From positions 1 to 6,020 of the forward strand of contig JADGOD010000180.1 in NCBI GenBank assembly GCA_017883125.1: a stretch of 6,020 bases of DNA. The letters run 5' to 3'. This DNA is from Acidimicrobiales bacterium. Lineage in GTDB: Bacteria > Actinomycetota > Acidimicrobiia > Acidimicrobiales > RAAP-2. Both the position numbers and the translations under genes were made by a program. A model generated the notes under the pieces. The model saw only the letters and a program-made list of their open reading frames with translations, was not told the origin of the DNA and ran no database searches. This document shows, one piece after another, positions 5,409 to 6,020 of this stretch. How positions within the stretch are numbered: position 1 is the first letter of the stretch; every line of letters starts with the position of its first letter.

Positions 5409-5591
5409 GTCGAGCTCCCCCTTCAAGGCGGTGATGTCCACTCCGTCGAGTGGGCCGATGGCCAAACCTAGCGATCCGGAGACCAGCGCGCCTGTCTCGA
5501 ACCTGCACTCCGGGCCCGGACGCGCAACTGGGCGACCCCCGAAGGGGCCGCCCAGTGCGACAGATCCGTGCGATGACGGAGGGTGGAGACC
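5409..5591. promoter_or_regulatory. Intergenic region between groEL and trpB2
   Basis: This 183-base gap contains the groEL 3' hairpin (5527-5556), a perfect 12-base palindrome TCCGGGCCCGGA (5509-5520), a shorter palindrome TCCGGA (5475-5480) and, on the minus strand, a TAGGTT hexamer (5470-5465) that could be a -10 box for trpB2, giving a leader of about 50 bases. No matching -35 is seen 17-18 bases further upstream. Whether trpB2 has its own promoter or is read through from groEL cannot be settled from sequence alone. Confidence 0.35.
5527..5556 (-). terminator. Hairpin after groEL
   Basis: ACTGGGCG (5527-5534) pairs perfectly with CGCCCAGT (5549-5556); after one A/C mismatch, CCCC (5536-5539) pairs with GGGG (5544-5547) around a CGAA loop. 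This makes a 12-pair stem located 36 bases beyond the groEL stop. No T-run follows on the minus strand, but long GC-rich stems without a T-run are common at actinobacterial gene ends. The most likely role is groEL termination or 3'-end stabilisation. Confidence 0.55.
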
Positions 5592-6020
5592 TTAGAAGTC
5601 GTCCATCCCGCCTGGCATCCCGCCGCCGCCGTCAGTGGAGGGCTTGTCCACGATCACGGCTTCGGTGGTGAGGAAGAGGGCTGCGATCGACGCTGCGTTC
5701 TGCAGTGCCGAGCGGGTCACCTTGGCGGCGTCGATGACACCGGCCTTGATGAGGTCCTCGTACTCGCCGGTCGCCGCATTGAGGCCCTCGGTGGCCTTCT
5801 TCATGTTGCGGACCTTGTCGACCACGACGCCACCTTCGAGACCGGCGTTCTCGGCGATCTGCTTGAGCGGAGCCTCGACGGCCTTGGCCACGATGCGCGC
5901 ACCGGTTCCCTCGTCGCCGGTCAGCTGGTCAGCGAGCTCGAGGATCGCCGTCTGGCTGCGGAGCAGGGCCACGCCACCGCCGGGCACGCCGCCCTCTTCG
6001 ATGGCTGCCTTCGTGGTGGA
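5592..6020 (-). CDS. groL: GroEL (Hsp60 chaperonin), C-terminal part
   Basis: The last 142 codons of the 60-kDa chaperonin, which assembles into a double-ring ATP-driven folding chamber in the cytoplasm with GroES. The gene continues beyond the right edge of the window, so its start is not visible. Clear family segments are EEGGVPGGGVALLRS (nucleotide-binding G-G-G of the equatorial domain), GLEGGVVVDKV, the E-Y-E-D-L-I-K-A-G-V-I-D-A-A-K-V-T-R stretch with the conserved Asp of the nucleotide pocket, and SALQNAASIAALFLTTEAVIVDKP. The tail is a Gly/Met-rich GGGGMPGGMDDF, the flexible cavity-facing C-terminus; its acidic-aromatic ending is like many actinobacterial GroELs. It ends with TAA at 5594-5592, followed by a hairpin. 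Many actinobacteria have more than one groEL; which copy this is cannot be told here. Confidence 0.97.
   Translation of the reverse strand, partial: STTKAAIEEGGVPGGGVALLRSQTAILELADQLTGDEGTGARIVAKAVEAPLKQIAENAGLEGGVVVDKVRNMKKATEGLNAATGEYEDLIKAGVIDAAKVTRSALQNAASIAALFLTTEAVIVDKPSTDGGGGMPGGMDDF

Noticed and set aside
5465..5470. TAGGTT as a leaderless promoter for a TTG start of trpB2
   Set aside because: The hexamer overlaps the TTG codon itself, and the ATG at 5408 with AAGGGGGAG six bases upstream is a far better start.
4851..5471. Plus-strand open frame of 206 codons
   Set aside because: Antisense shadow of the trpB2 N-terminal half, with no recognisable motif.

Overview
The window comes from a high-GC bacterium with strong third-position G/C bias, most likely an actinobacterium. 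The gene types (actinobacterial-style GroEL tail, HemQ, TrpB2, an N-terminal-domain NUDIX protein) would fit a lineage such as Acidimicrobiia, but that placement is inference. A stretch matching the Illumina P5 adapter inside one gene suggests the sequence is a shotgun, probably metagenomic, assembly.

Layout, left to right. Positions 1-154 hold no confidently callable gene. Positions 155-1293 (minus) hold a two-gene operon: a NUDIX hydrolase followed by a GNAT acetyltransferase that overlaps it by 4 bases. Positions 1348-1524 (plus) hold a small four-cysteine protein of unknown function, transcribed divergently from the NUDIX gene. Positions 1605-2237 (plus) hold a TetR-family regulator. It converges, with 4 bases between stop codons, on a minus-strand gene run that reads trpB2 (5408-4035), hemQ (3985-3296), larE (3296-2502), NIL-domain gene (2490-2242). 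The last three are tightly packed: a 1-base overlap, then an 11-base gap. A GC-rich hairpin sits between trpB2 and hemQ. The right edge holds the last 142 codons of groEL, also on the minus strand and transcribed toward trpB2, with a long hairpin after its stop.

Functionally, hemQ makes heme b from coproheme. LarE is a PP-loop sulfur transferase with three conserved cysteines. The NIL domain is known from methionine-uptake ABC transporters and sulfur-assimilation ferredoxins. TrpB2 is a PLP enzyme making tryptophan from indole (or a related substrate) and serine. LarE plus NIL points to sulfur trafficking; a link to heme or tryptophan is only suggested by linkage.

I found no CRISPR array, tRNA, rRNA, insertion sequence or clearly new multi-gene system. 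The strongest unusual signal is technical: an apparent sequencing-adapter remnant that replaces about six residues of TrpB2 in frame.
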